From contig CAIPAT010000464.1 of NCBI GenBank assembly GCA_903863035.1, positions 1 to 64,000 of the forward strand: a stretch of DNA of 64,000 nucleotides, read 5' to 3'. Under the pieces are notes generated by a model. The model was not told the origin of the DNA, did no database searches, and worked only from the letters and a program-made list of their open reading frames with translations. The position numbers and the translations under genes are program-made. Positions 7,390 through 17,391 of the stretch are shown here, piece by piece. Within the stretch, counting starts at the first letter, position 1, and each line of letters starts with the position of its first letter. Source of the stretch: an uncultured Lentisphaeria bacterium (lineage in GTDB: Bacteria; Verrucomicrobiota; Lentisphaeria; Victivallales; Victivallaceae).

Positions 7390-10300
7390 ATGTCTGTAAG
7401 ACGTTCTGTTATATTATCAAGTTTGATCGCCGTTCTGTTGCTGGCCGCCATCGGCGGAGCTTATTTTACCCTGATCAATAATTATTTGCCGGATTACTTT
7501 CAGACCCGGATACTGCCGGGATTGCTGCATGATGCCGGCATCAGCGGGTTTTCCGGCACGGTCAGGAATGTCGGGATGTTCAGCGCTGATCTCGGTTCGC
7601 TGGCCATCGGCGAGGCCGCCGCACCCGCGCTGAAATGCCGGTCGGTAAAAGTTCGTTATTCTATAACGAGTCTTATCCCGAACTTTCCGGCAAAATTACG
7701 GGAAATTGAGCTGAATGGTGTTTATCTGCGCTGTTCGATTGCCGGGGATAAGCTGATAATCAATGACATTGATCTGGAAAAGTTCACCGCCATGTTTAAG
7801 GAACGCATGTTTTATCCGGATGGCTCCACCAGGAAAGTGAGTATTGAGAAGATTGTAATTTCGGATGCCGTGCTGGAAATGGATTTGCAGGGGAAAAAAT
7901 ATCTGCTGCCTTTTGAACTGATGCTTGAACCCCGTACTGCCGACTGGTCGCTATTGAATATTACTCTGAAAGTTTCGTGGCGCGGCCGGGAAATATCCGT
8001 CGCAACTATGCTGAATTTTACCGGAAAGACTGTTGATGCCGAGTTCTCGGCCAATGTCGCGCTTGCCCGTGCCTCCGAATTGTTTGAATATCTGAAAATA
8101 ATCCGGCTGCCGAAGAATTTTGAATTAGGAGGCGATGCCGCCATCAAAGGACGTTTCTCATTTGAGTTCAACCCGTTCAAAGTGTTGTCGTTTGTCTTCG
8201 ACGGAAATTCGGATAACTGCACGATGAAGATCGACCGTCTGATTTTTTGCAGCGAATTGAGACCGGACGGTTCCAGTCAGCCGTTGAATTTCAAGTTCAG
8301 CAAGGATTCTCTTAAATATCTGCTGTCGGTGTCTGATTTTCGGAGCAGTTCTCCGCTGCCGCTCAGTTTTCGCGAAACGAAGTGCGAGTTTGCCTCGCCC
8401 GATGATATGATTGATTTTAATGGTAAAATGCTGCTGGAACCGGCAAAAATACTGCCGGCGCTGAAATATAAGATCAGGCCGCTGACGGAATCAGTGATGG
8501 CGCGGAGTTTCAACGTTTCGGTGTGCGGCCGTACCGGTGAATGGAAATTGAGCACTCAAATGCTGTCGCCGTCCAGTCCGGCAGTCACCGCTTCGCCCGA
8601 CAACTGTGAATTCTTCATGAAGTATGAACAGATGTTTATTTTTGCTTCGGCCGGCAAAATCAGTGTTGACGGCGCGGGCAAAGGTTTTTCCGGAGAGATT
8701 GGTTTGGGCTGCACTCTCTCCAATATCAACCTATCGGGCGCGGGCAGGACTGTTTACGCCGATACCGCGTCTTTTGAATCTAAGATGAAATTGCAGTGTC
8801 CGGATCGGGATGTTGTGCCAAAAACTTCCGATGTGAGTTTCGGGGTGCGGGTGCCTGCCGCTTCTTTTGCCGGAAGAGGCTGGGATTTTACCATGAACGA
8901 TTTTGTTTCTAATTTGAATTTAGGCTTCGAAGACGGCCGGAATATTCCTGTGAAAATATGGGGTAGTTTATCTTGCGGTAAGCTTGCCGGCATGGCTGAA
9001 GGCTGCAGGCTGGATGTTGCAAAATTCAGTGCGGCGGCTGATATTGAAAATCCCCGTGGCACCGGGCTGTATTCCGGCAGCAGCGAACTGGCATTTTCCC
9101 GGTTTGACATTGCGGCGGATGACCGCAGGCTCAATGTCCGCAATGGCAGTTTGAAGAATATTTTAAAGATTGAACAGAGAAAAAACCGGCAATGGGAACT
9201 GCGCAGTTTCAGCGGACGTAATATTATGGAGAAAATTGATTTCTCGGATAAAAATATAAAACTGGCGGCGGACAAGCTGGAGAATGTTTGCGAGTTGGAA
9301 TTTGGAGAAAGTTATGTCCTTAATTATAAGAAACTGACCGGCAGGCTTGCTCATCTCAACGTTGCTTCAGGAGATGCCGGATTTGAGGCATGGAACGGCG
9401 TCCTTGATGGCGTGTTCGACCGCGGTCCAATGTCTGTCAGAAACAAAAAGAATTTGAAGGAACAACTTACTTTTGACAAAGTAAGCTTTAGCAATAAGTC
9501 TTTTAATATCGTTTCCGCCGCTGCCAGGCTGACGCTTGAGGGACTGATCAGAAACTCAAGACTGGTTCCGGAAACTCTCGACAGCAGACTGGATTTGAAT
9601 GCAATTACGCTGAATGTCAGAGAGGTCGAGACTAAAATTGATGAGCTTAAGATGGTCAGTAAATTAGTCTTCGACCAGAAATTGAGCTGGCCGTCGGCAT
9701 TTGTCCGGCTGGACAGCGATATTGACTTGTCCGGTTTGCAGGGGCAGTCCGGCAGCATGAAGTTTGAAGCGCCGGGGCTCACTGCCAAAACTGAATTCAG
9801 CCGCGACGGCGCAGTTTCCGGTTTTATGCCGCGGACATTTTTCGGAAAATTGTCCGTCAAAGACCTGTCCGGAACTGCCTGCGACTCGGATTTTGAGGCA
9901 GAATCATTCCTCATGAACTGGGAAAGCAAGAGGGATGAGTATGGCGTTTTTGCCGTAAGGCCGGTATTCAAAATAAATGGCTTGAAGATAAGGGGCGACG
10001 AATTTACAGCGGACTGTCCGGCCGTCGCCATGACCGGTCAGTATGATGGTGAAACCTTTGCCGGAAAAGCCGGATTGACCGGAGCTTCCGCCGATTTTCC
10101 GGACCGGCAGATTGCGCTGAAAGGCATTGACATTAGAATCCCGGTTTCCCTGCCGGACATGAAGGCGGCCTCGCCCGGAGAATTGAAAGTAAACTCTTTC
10201 ATCTGGCGCGAACTCGATTACGGCTCGACGGTTGCGGAAATTGAGTTCGGTGACGCGGAAGTGGCGTTCCAGGGCAGTTATTCCTGCCGTCCGCTGCCGT

Positions 10301-11268
10301 CTGCTCATTTGACATATACGGGACGGCTGGCTTATCCGCCGGAACCAGTTAAATTGGAAATGGAGTATTCTCTGCCGGAATTCAGAATGCCTGCCGAATT
10401 TGACCTGGAGTCGTTTTTTCCGGTATTTGCCGGATTTGATTTTCAGGGGCTGTTGAGCAGCAAAGGCATGGTGAAAGTGGACGGCGGCGCGGTTCAAGGT
10501 TCCGCCATGGTTAAAGCCAGGGACGCGCAACTGAATTTCCCTGGAGGAACGCTCAAAGGAGTTGATTTTGACTGCGCCTTTGATGACCTGTTCAATCTCC
10601 GGAGCGCCCCGCATCAGGTCATTAATTTTAAAGGGCTTAAGTATGGACGCTATGAACTTGGAGAAGGCCTGGCCAGGCTTCAGTTCGAATCGCCTTCGGA
10701 GCTTTTGATCGAAAATTGCCGGTTCAAATGGCTGGGCGGCATGGTCAGCAGTGAGGATGCGTTCCGGCTGGGAACAGATCAAGGTCCCGGCGCGATAGCT
10801 TTTTCAGCCCGCGGCGTCCAGTTGCCGGAAATGCTGCGTTTCTGCGGTTTCAGCCAGGTCGAAGCCGCCGGCGTTTTAAGCGGTTCGATTCCGGTTGTCA
10901 GGAACAACGACACTCTGAGCATTGACAAAGCTTTGCTGTATACCATGCCGGGGCAGGGCGGGGTGATCCGCCTGGCCGGACTGGACAAATTACGTATTGC
11001 TGGAACTAAAGATAAAGAACTTGAGCACAGCGGTTTTGTCGAAGCCGCTCTGGAGGACTTTCAATACAACTGGCTCAGGCTGACCATAGAAGAAAAAGCC
11101 AATGCGCTGTTTGCCGGTATTCAGATACAGGGCAGACCGCAGCGTCCGGTGCCGTTCAAATACGAAGCCGGCAAACTTATTCCCCTTCCTGAAAGCGTGA
11201 AACAGGAAAACACCGGCGAACTGATCATTGACGGCAAGTTCTCCATGCCTGCGGAGAAGCCGGAGTAG
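7390..11268 (+). CDS. YdbH-like (AsmA/TamB-type) envelope protein
   Basis: The 1292-residue protein has an N-terminal membrane anchor (about residues 7-28) followed by a very long, beta-rich periplasmic region without Cys-rich or catalytic motifs. Repeated patterns of short strands such as ..IEKIVISDAVLEMDLQGKKYLLP and the C-terminal block AAGVLSGSIPVVRNNDTLSIDKALLY...GGVIRLAG (about 1155-1200) match the YdbH-like family. E. coli YdbH, TamB and YhdP bridge inner and outer membrane and move phospholipids. The gene begins 40 bp after the formyltransferase gene. Function is inferred from family and size; the family's short YnbE lipoprotein partner is not seen next to it. Confidence 0.7.
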   Translation: MSVRRSVILSSLIAVLLLAAIGGAYFTLINNYLPDYFQTRILPGLLHDAGISGFSGTVRNVGMFSADLGSLAIGEAAAPALKCRSVKVRYSITSLIPNFPAKLREIELNGVYLRCSIAGDKLIINDIDLEKFTAMFKERMFYPDGSTRKVSIEKIVISDAVLEMDLQGKKYLLPFELMLEPRTADWSLLNITLKVSWRGREISVATMLNFTGKTVDAEFSANVALARASELFEYLKIIRLPKNFELGGDAAIKGRFSFEFNPFKVLSFVFDGNSDNCTMKIDRLIFCSELRPDGSSQPLNFKFSKDSLKYLLSVSDFRSSSPLPLSFRETKCEFASPDDMIDFNGKMLLEPAKILPALKYKIRPLTESVMARSFNVSVCGRTGEWKLSTQMLSPSSPAVTASPDNCEFFMKYEQMFIFASAGKISVDGAGKGFSGEIGLGCTLSNINLSGAGRTVYADTASFESKMKLQCPDRDVVPKTSDVSFGVRVPAASFAGRGWDFTMNDFVSNLNLGFEDGRNIPVKIWGSLSCGKLAGMAEGCRLDVAKFSAAADIENPRGTGLYSGSSELAFSRFDIAADDRRLNVRNGSLKNILKIEQRKNRQWELRSFSGRNIMEKIDFSDKNIKLAADKLENVCELEFGESYVLNYKKLTGRLAHLNVASGDAGFEAWNGVLDGVFDRGPMSVRNKKNLKEQLTFDKVSFSNKSFNIVSAAARLTLEGLIRNSRLVPETLDSRLDLNAITLNVREVETKIDELKMVSKLVFDQKLSWPSAFVRLDSDIDLSGLQGQSGSMKFEAPGLTAKTEFSRDGAVSGFMPRTFFGKLSVKDLSGTACDSDFEAESFLMNWESKRDEYGVFAVRPVFKINGLKIRGDEFTADCPAVAMTGQYDGETFAGKAGLTGASADFPDRQIALKGIDIRIPVSLPDMKAASPGELKVNSFIWRELDYGSTVAEIEFGDAEVAFQGSYSCRPLPSAHLTYTGRLAYPPEPVKLEMEYSLPEFRMPAEFDLESFFPVFAGFDFQGLLSSKGMVKVDGGAVQGSAMVKARDAQLNFPGGTLKGVDFDCAFDDLFNLRSAPHQVINFKGLKYGRYELGEGLARLQFESPSELLIENCRFKWLGGMVSSEDAFRLGTDQGPGAIAFSARGVQLPEMLRFCGFSQVEAAGVLSGSIPVVRNNDTLSIDKALLYTMPGQGGVIRLAGLDKLRIAGTKDKELEHSGFVEAALEDFQYNWLRLTIEEKANALFAGIQIQGRPQRPVPFKYEAGKLIPLPESVKQENTGELIIDGKFSMPAEKPE

Positions 11269-11462
11269 CGGGGATAAAGAGGACTAATGGGATATATGGT
11301 ATTCATGAGGTAATTTGGTGTTGATGGTTCGAGACGGACAGCACTGCAAGCAGGCCATCTGTCCCATAAGTCTCATCTGCTCCGTCGCTTCCGCTCAATT
11401 TAGAAAACAGACTTTCATAAGAATTTTATCTATTGAATCGCGGCATGAGAAAATGGCGCAAG

Positions 11463-12158
11463 TTAATTCCGATTGACGTCTGTCAGCGATTTAATGATTT
11501 CCTGAGATACTGTTGCGGAAAGTATTTCAGAACCTTTGTCCGTATAATGAACGCCGTCTTTTTTGAAGGATGCTTGTTTGTCGGCTTTTTCAATGACCTG
11601 ATAATGATCAATAATTCTTATTCCTTGTGCCAGCATTACTTTGCTGGCGATTTCATTATATTGATTTATGTCTTTATTAAGCCGGTCAAAACTCTGAATT
11701 TTATTATGCCATTCCTCTATAACCGGAGTTGTTGAAGCCCATAATATTTTTATGCCTTTGCTTTTTATAACAGAGATGATTTTATTGAGATTGCTTTCAT
11801 AGGTTTCGATTGGATTTTTTTTCTTGTTAGTTCCCCGTTCTGACTTTATATCATGAAGACCGCAATTGATATAAATCAGATCAGGCTTGTTTAATTCAAT
11901 ATATTTTTCAATATTATTTAAGATTTTACCGCTGTCTTCACAATTCTCTTCAGGCCATTTTACAATTGCCTTATTCGCAAGTTGTTGTTTTACCAGAGGC
12001 GCATATCCCATTCTTATTGAGTCTCCAATTAGCAATACTACCGGAAACTGATTATTTATATCACCTTTTGGTTTGTTGCTGTTGATGTCAGCATAAATCT
12101 TTAAACCGGATAAAAGACTCAAGCCTGCAATACACAATGAAATTTTATTCAATATCAT
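11463..12158 (-). CDS. Secreted SGNH/GDSL-type hydrolase
   Basis: The 231-residue protein has a signal peptide (about residues 1-24). It shows block I as LLIGDSIRMGY near residue 43 (the Ser nucleophile in GDSI), block III as INCGLHDIK near 99 (Asn/His region) and the catalytic Asp-x-x-His near the end as KKDGVHYTDKG. Such enzymes are esterases or lipases and many are carbohydrate O-deacetylases. It is the last gene of the leftward operon with a GH20 and two oxidoreductases, so removal of acetyl groups from a glycan substrate is the likely role. Its base composition is more AT-rich than the neighbouring oxidoreductases. Confidence 0.85.
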   Translation of the reverse strand: MILNKISLCIAGLSLLSGLKIYADINSNKPKGDINNQFPVVLLIGDSIRMGYAPLVKQQLANKAIVKWPEENCEDSGKILNNIEKYIELNKPDLIYINCGLHDIKSERGTNKKKNPIETYESNLNKIISVIKSKGIKILWASTTPVIEEWHNKIQSFDRLNKDINQYNEIASKVMLAQGIRIIDHYQVIEKADKQASFKKDGVHYTDKGSEILSATVSQEIIKSLTDVNRN

Positions 12159-12176
12159 CAGATATCTCTATATTTA

Positions 12177-13214
12177 TTAATTGGTTGTTTCCACGCTGCC
12201 GCTGTCCGCGGATTTGATTGCGGCGGCGAGGACGTTTTGCAGTTCAAGACCGTCCTGAAATGTTGTCGGTGCCGGTCTGCTGTCGTCCAGACATGAATAA
12301 TATTCTGCAAAAGTGTCATTCAACACCTGGCCGCCGTTGACCGGAATCTGAATATTTTTTCCGGACGGATAAAATTTCAGGCAGTCCCCTGCTATTTGCG
12401 CATAACCATCGGTACCGGTCACCTCGATTGCGATATCTTCGCAAGGAACCCGGTGCGGAATACGCCCCACTTTCACATTGGCGACAATCCCGGAATTTAA
12501 AATGCAATTCAGCGTTGCCCAGTCTTCCGCACCTGTCTCGTGATAAGCTTCGTAGAAATCATGTTTGCGTACAGCATATATTTTCCGCACGGAGCCGCCG
12601 GTAAGTTTCATCAAGGTAATAATGGCATGGGAGCCGATGGTCAGCATTTCAGCGGACGGATTTTCATTTCTCCAGCGGACTGACGGTACGAATCCGGGAA
12701 AAATGCCACCCATAAAGCAAAGCCGCAATGAAACGGCCTTGAGTTCGCCAAGTTCGCCTTGATTGATGGCTTCAATCAAGGTTTTAACCAGCGGCCGCGT
12801 ATGATAACCGGCCAGCATAAACCCGCGTTTCCCGCTCTCTTTTTCCGCCCGGCATATTTCCTGTGCCTGCGCATGGGTCATGGACAGCGGCTTATCCGTG
12901 ACCACATGTTTTCCCGCCCGCAGCGCGGCGCAGATGATCTCCGCTTTCTTCGCCGGACAAACCATTACCGAAACGATCTCTATTGCCGGGTCGTTAACCA
13001 CATTCCGCCAGTCAGCATGTAAAACCGCATTGAATTTTTCGGCATATCTTTCTGATTCCTCTTCGAATTTGTCGCCGTAGCATCCGATGCCCAGTTCATC
13101 GTTGCTGCAGACTGAGGTTACCTTTGCCGCTCCGTTTGCGGTTAGCAAAGCCTGTTCCAGGCTGTGACAGCCATATACCCCGACTCCGATAACTCCGATA
13201 TTATAAGATTGCAT
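12177..13214 (-). CDS. Gfo/Idh/MocA-family oxidoreductase
   Basis: The 345-residue cytoplasmic protein has an N-terminal Rossmann fold (IGVIGVGVYG at 6-15) and the family signature GKHVVTDKPLS at about 106-116, where the Lys is catalytic. The C-terminal half is the usual open beta-sheet domain. These enzymes use NAD(P) to oxidise or reduce sugars, inositols and related alcohols, and some do glycoside bond cleavage by redox chemistry. It overlaps the preceding oxidoreductase gene by 14 bp, so the two are translationally coupled and may form a pathway or a complex. Substrate is not predictable. Confidence 0.93.
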   Translation of the reverse strand: MQSYNIGVIGVGVYGCHSLEQALLTANGAAKVTSVCSNDELGIGCYGDKFEEESERYAEKFNAVLHADWRNVVNDPAIEIVSVMVCPAKKAEIICAALRAGKHVVTDKPLSMTHAQAQEICRAEKESGKRGFMLAGYHTRPLVKTLIEAINQGELGELKAVSLRLCFMGGIFPGFVPSVRWRNENPSAEMLTIGSHAIITLMKLTGGSVRKIYAVRKHDFYEAYHETGAEDWATLNCILNSGIVANVKVGRIPHRVPCEDIAIEVTGTDGYAQIAGDCLKFYPSGKNIQIPVNGGQVLNDTFAEYYSCLDDSRPAPTTFQDGLELQNVLAAAIKSADSGSVETTN

Positions 13215-14271
13215 TGAAATCCTCCAGTCCGAGACATTGTTCCGTTTCCCCGCTTTCGATGCCTTTAAGCAAAGCGTTCATCAGCGCCAGCGAGTCATTT
13301 ATGCGCGGCGACTGTTCAACGCCGGTAACGATCTGCGTTGCATAGGCGTCGATCGCCAGCCGGAAAGATTCAATAACATCTTCTTCCGGAGACAATTCTG
13401 CATCAACAGTTGAAAGCGGTTCAGGTTCCTTGCTGTGCCGATAAAGCATCAAGCCGGCATTGCCATAGATCTGTCTTATTTCGCCTTCCGTGCCGATGAG
13501 CGACCGTTGCATGCCGCCAGGCAGACCATCGCGCAGCAGCATGGTGTTGTATTCAAAATTGAAAGTAACATTATTTTTCATGGGAAAAATTGCCGACCAG
13601 TAATTCGGGCCTTCACCCAGGAAACGCGATTCGCCGCAATCATTTTTAGCGGCGAACATTTGAACCGTATCGGGTAGCGAACTGGAATACAAAAAGGCTT
13701 CGTCCATCCAGTGCATGGAATTATGCAACCAAACGCCACCGCATTCCGCTTTCAGATATCTGCTTTGCGGATCATCGACGGGGAATCTCCGCCCCCGGTA
13801 GTTGATGATGATTTCCCTAAGTTGCCCGATGACGCCGTTGTCAATGTACTTCTTTATGGAACGGCAAAGACGGGTTTCACGGCAGTTAAGCAATACTTTA
13901 AGGGAACCTGCGGACTGCTTCGCGGCGGCGGCCAGCTTGAGCAGTTCATCGCGGCTCAGGCACGGCGGCTTCTGGAGCAGGACATGCTTGCCCGCCTGCA
14001 GCGCCATTTCGGCATGCCGCAGGTGACACCAGTCCGGAGTGGCGATCTGGACCATTTCAATTTCCGGATCCGCCAGCATGGCGCTGTAATCAGTATACGC
14101 TTTCAGCCGGTATTTCTGCGCGTATTCAAAGACGCCGGGATTCAGGTCGCAAAGAGCGACAGCTTCCGCCAGTTTCGATTTCAAGGTGGCGGGAAGCTGG
14201 TGGTTGGTGGCAATATTCGGCTGCCCCGCCCCCAGTATCCCGGTTTTGATGGTTCGTGTTGAATCGGTCAT
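13201..14271 (-). CDS. Gfo/Idh/MocA-family oxidoreductase
   Basis: The 356-residue protein has the dinucleotide-binding GILGAGQPNIA at 12-22 and GKHVLLQKPP (about 93-102) with the catalytic Lys. A later HNSMHWMDEAF segment matches the substrate-binding His of the family. It is the fourth gene of the operon headed by the GntR-LacI-type regulator at 17392-18528 and lies 32 bp after the GH20 gene. Together with its partner it could process a monosaccharide released by the hexosaminidase; this is inferred from position only. Confidence 0.93.
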   Translation of the reverse strand: MTDSTRTIKTGILGAGQPNIATNHQLPATLKSKLAEAVALCDLNPGVFEYAQKYRLKAYTDYSAMLADPEIEMVQIATPDWCHLRHAEMALQAGKHVLLQKPPCLSRDELLKLAAAAKQSAGSLKVLLNCRETRLCRSIKKYIDNGVIGQLREIIINYRGRRFPVDDPQSRYLKAECGGVWLHNSMHWMDEAFLYSSSLPDTVQMFAAKNDCGESRFLGEGPNYWSAIFPMKNNVTFNFEYNTMLLRDGLPGGMQRSLIGTEGEIRQIYGNAGLMLYRHSKEPEPLSTVDAELSPEEDVIESFRLAIDAYATQIVTGVEQSPRINDSLALMNALLKGIESGETEQCLGLEDFNAIL

Positions 14272-14303
14272 AATTTTCCTGTGTATTTATTGAAACGATC
14301 AAA

Positions 14304-16631
14304 TCACCAGTACATTCCAGATAATAACCCCAAGCCTAAGAGTGCACCTTCGGGGGTAATGATTATTTTGATCGTTTGGGGGCGGTAACTACTGGCTGAT
14401 TTGTTCCATTCATAGGCGGCAATAAGTTTATTTTCAGTTGAGCCAATATCCTGCCAGACGGACCAATACGATAACTGCCCAGACGTCGGCGTGTTGCGAA
14501 CAAGAAAATCGTTGTTAATATTTACTGTATCACTTTTGCCATTATCATATTCAAGCACGACTTTGCCAAGTTGCACAGGATTGCCAAAGGCTGTAATCCG
14601 GGCAGTTACCAGAAGGATAATGCCATTGATGTTTTCGGGCAATCTGGTTGTTAATTCTGTATTTTTTTCCAGATTTGTACCAACTACCACTAATCGCACA
14701 TCACTTCCAGTAGCCAACCGCCCTGTTAGCCAACGCTGGGTATCATTACCAGAACCGTGGGTAGAGATAACTCCGCCAGTCAGTGGAATTGTATTGCTGC
14801 CTTGATTAACAGTATTCTTTTCTACTTTATCTTTATTTAAAATAAATTCATCCCCATAGTTGTTAGTATTAGTTTTTTTGCCAAAGTCTGGAGTATACAA
14901 AATCGTTGATCCATTAAGGCGCGGTGTATCAACATCGTCTATTCTGGCTCCAATAGAATCATTCTTTGGATCCATTACCAATATCATGCTTTTCCGGTTT
15001 TGTGACATAAGTTTCTTTGCATCTCTGATATTGGTCAATGAATCGTAATTAAATTTATTTGCGCGAATTATTTTATTCAGCGGTAATTTAATTCCTGATA
15101 TCTCCAGAATATTGCCGATGTTTTGATTGTTGCATGATTCCTGTATTCCGCCTGTAAAAACTAATGATTGACTATTTGACACATACATTTTTGTCTTGCG
15201 TCGATGGAAATAATTGGCAAAAACACTGGACGCATCATAATCAGCATTAAAGTCAGGAATCAAAGCGTTCCACGCGTAGTCGGCGGACAGGACAAAGGCC
15301 GGACCAACATTATACGGCAAGTCCCAGGTCGTTCCAAGCATGGCGTTTATTTTATTTTTTTTAACCTGTCCAATTAATGATTTTATACCGGCGGGAAATT
15401 GCCATGGACTGATCCATATTTCGAAATCATTTTGGGCTAAATGGTTAAGACCTATATATTTGTCAAGACTGGCATAGCACCAGTAATCGATGACAATTTT
15501 TTTATTGATGATATCTAAGGCCTCGGATGTTTTTTTGCCATTAGCCGGTTCAGCGCTATTTACCTGATCTTGCGAAATCAGCATATCGTGCCAGATTACC
15601 GGACGAATATTTTTTTGTTCAAGATACAGAGTAGTTTTATTGATAAAATCGGCATAGATTTGCGAGCCGGATTTACCGCTGACGGCAATTAATTTTTCGA
15701 ATGCCGCGGCAGATTCGTCTGTCCCGATATGGAAATATGCTGGCTGGTCAAAGATTTCCGATAATTCATCTAAAATACCGAAGAACTTGGCATAAAACTC
15801 GGGGTGCATAATATCCATTGCAACTCGCATGCCTTTATCATTTTTAAGAACAAAAATTTGAGGAGAACGATCAAGGTGTCCAATGCTGTTGATGCCTGGA
15901 TATGGTGTGATGCCATGAGATTTAGCATATTTAACCAGTTCGCGTAATTGCGCTTGAGACCATTGCCCGTTTACCGTGACTTCAGGACTTTTTAACGACT
16001 CGAAGCGCCCCCCGATCTCGAAGACTACAAAATTAAAACCCAGCCTTGCCATAGTATCAATGGTACGGCGGATAATCTCAATTTGAACAGCATTACTTTG
16101 CCATCCGGCATAAGCCATCTGCAAGTGCATACCCCTCATGGACATATCCGGCCAGTCAAAAATTTTTAATTCTGGACATATTAAATTACCGTCAGGATTT
16201 ATTTTAGTACAATTACTCTCCAGGATGGAGAGCAATCTGCCAACTGCCCGGTAGCCCGCATCAGGAGACGCAATGGTGATCTCAATCATCCCCGGCAAAA
16301 TCTCAATTTTGTAGGCCTCATTGCCGTGTTTTAAGTCTTGATATTTGAATTCTATAACCAGCGCTGCTTTAGCCTGTTCGTTAGTTGACCTCCAGTTGAA
16401 TGTTTGAAGTAAATCATCCTTGAGCCACTGGACAAAACCACTTTCGTCACCAGGACTGGCAATTACTCTATAAGGGAATTTAAGAAAAATTGCTTTGGGC
16501 TTGACATCAATATTCTTGGGCCTGGGGATTAAACATAGACGACCATCTGCTCTTATGTCATTTGCACAGATAAAAATGCTGGCTGAGATCAATATGAGCC
16601 GAATTCCACCCTTGAGGAGTCGTGTGAACAT
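14304..16631 (-). CDS. Secreted glycoside hydrolase family 20-type hexosaminidase
   Basis: From ATG 16631 the product has 775 residues with a signal peptide. An N-terminal GH20b-like domain (LIPRPKNIDV... to about 155) precedes a TIM barrel. The catalytic pair is seen as HIGTDES (Asp305-Glu306), close to the family consensus H-x-G-x-D-E; the Glu is the acid and the Asp orients the substrate acetamido group. An upstream in-frame TTG (16652) is less likely because AGGTAG precedes the ATG. The last 280 residues contain beta-rich segments and may be carbohydrate-binding. It should cleave terminal beta-GlcNAc or beta-GalNAc outside the cytoplasm. The gene is AT-rich compared with its neighbours, a possible sign of transfer. 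Confidence 0.88.
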   Translation of the reverse strand: MFTRLLKGGIRLILISASIFICANDIRADGRLCLIPRPKNIDVKPKAIFLKFPYRVIASPGDESGFVQWLKDDLLQTFNWRSTNEQAKAALVIEFKYQDLKHGNEAYKIEILPGMIEITIASPDAGYRAVGRLLSILESNCTKINPDGNLICPELKIFDWPDMSMRGMHLQMAYAGWQSNAVQIEIIRRTIDTMARLGFNFVVFEIGGRFESLKSPEVTVNGQWSQAQLRELVKYAKSHGITPYPGINSIGHLDRSPQIFVLKNDKGMRVAMDIMHPEFYAKFFGILDELSEIFDQPAYFHIGTDESAAAFEKLIAVSGKSGSQIYADFINKTTLYLEQKNIRPVIWHDMLISQDQVNSAEPANGKKTSEALDIINKKIVIDYWCYASLDKYIGLNHLAQNDFEIWISPWQFPAGIKSLIGQVKKNKINAMLGTTWDLPYNVGPAFVLSADYAWNALIPDFNADYDASSVFANYFHRRKTKMYVSNSQSLVFTGGIQESCNNQNIGNILEISGIKLPLNKIIRANKFNYDSLTNIRDAKKLMSQNRKSMILVMDPKNDSIGARIDDVDTPRLNGSTILYTPDFGKKTNTNNYGDEFILNKDKVEKNTVNQGSNTIPLTGGVISTHGSGNDTQRWLTGRLATGSDVRLVVVGTNLEKNTELTTRLPENINGIILLVTARITAFGNPVQLGKVVLEYDNGKSDTVNINNDFLVRNTPTSGQLSYWSVWQDIGSTENKLIAAYEWNKSASSYRPQTIKIIITPEGALLGLGLLSGMYW

Positions 16632-16707
16632 TTTTCTACCTACTTTTTTCAATTTTGGTTCAATGTCTTGCTATACCACTAGAAAATACAAGAACTTAAT
16701 GATATAA

Positions 16708-17331
16708 TTAATTCATATTCCATAAAGCTGTAATAATGTCGATATACCTTTTTTGCCAACTTACGTGAGCGTCAAAATATAAAATATTACACCCTTTATT
16801 ATGACGATAACCATCATAGCCTCCACTGGTTCTTTGATCAATATAATAATCAGGGTCGCCGTAAGTTCCGGTCCGCTGCTGGGAAGCCCCATTGTCAGCC
16901 AAATTCAAGGCTAATGCCGGATGTTTAACTTTTCCCAACTTTTTAATCTGACTTCGATCTTCACTGATGCGCGGGTTGCTGCCATAATTAAGCCATCCTG
17001 CTGCTCCTGCATACGAAGGGCAGGTATAGCCTTTTTTAACATAAGACCAGTCCCACGTTTGTGGATTTTTAGGGTCTCCCACTCTGAAGAATTCACGCGC
17101 CAGTACATTCGACCAGCACGATAGCTGACCACCTTCTCCATGCGGAATATAATCAGAGTATGTATCGCGATACATAACCATTGCCAATCCCAGTGTTTTT
17201 AAATTATTTACGCAAGCGCTCCCCCTTGCCATTTCTCTGGCTTTATTCAATGCAGGCAGCAGCATGGCGGCGAGGATTGCTATGATAGCAATCACAACGA
17301 GGAGTTCGATAAGTGTGAAACTTTTTCTCAT
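16708..17331 (-). CDS. Pseudopilin (H-x9-DA variant)
   Basis: The 207-residue product begins [11 protein letters not shown], with the prepilin cleavage context, Glu5 and the standard hydrophobic helix. AGGAGGG is placed ideally before the ATG. The C-terminal motif is [12 protein letters not shown], so the usual Gly is replaced by Ala, and a [16 protein letters not shown] segment precedes it. It is the second gene after the GntR-LacI-type regulator and directly before the secreted GH20, a position also occupied by pseudopilins in the two other regulator-headed clusters of this window. Its likely location is the inner membrane or a pseudopilus; its precise role is unknown. Confidence 0.93.
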   Translation of the reverse strand: MRKSFTLIELLVVIAIIAILAAMLLPALNKAREMARGSACVNNLKTLGLAMVMYRDTYSDYIPHGEGGQLSCWSNVLAREFFRVGDPKNPQTWDWSYVKKGYTCPSYAGAAGWLNYGSNPRISEDRSQIKKLGKVKHPALALNLADNGASQQRTGTYGDPDYYIDQRTSGGYDGYRHNKGCNILYFDAHVSWQKRYIDIITALWNMN

Positions 17332-17391
17332 TTTTCCCTCCTTTAGAGGTTGGTTGTTATTTCTATATCAAATATCGATAAATTCTCATGT

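Noticed and set aside
9904-10782. Long minus-strand frames inside the YdbH-like gene
   Set aside because: They lie fully opposite a 1292-residue gene with coherent domain structure and show no family features.
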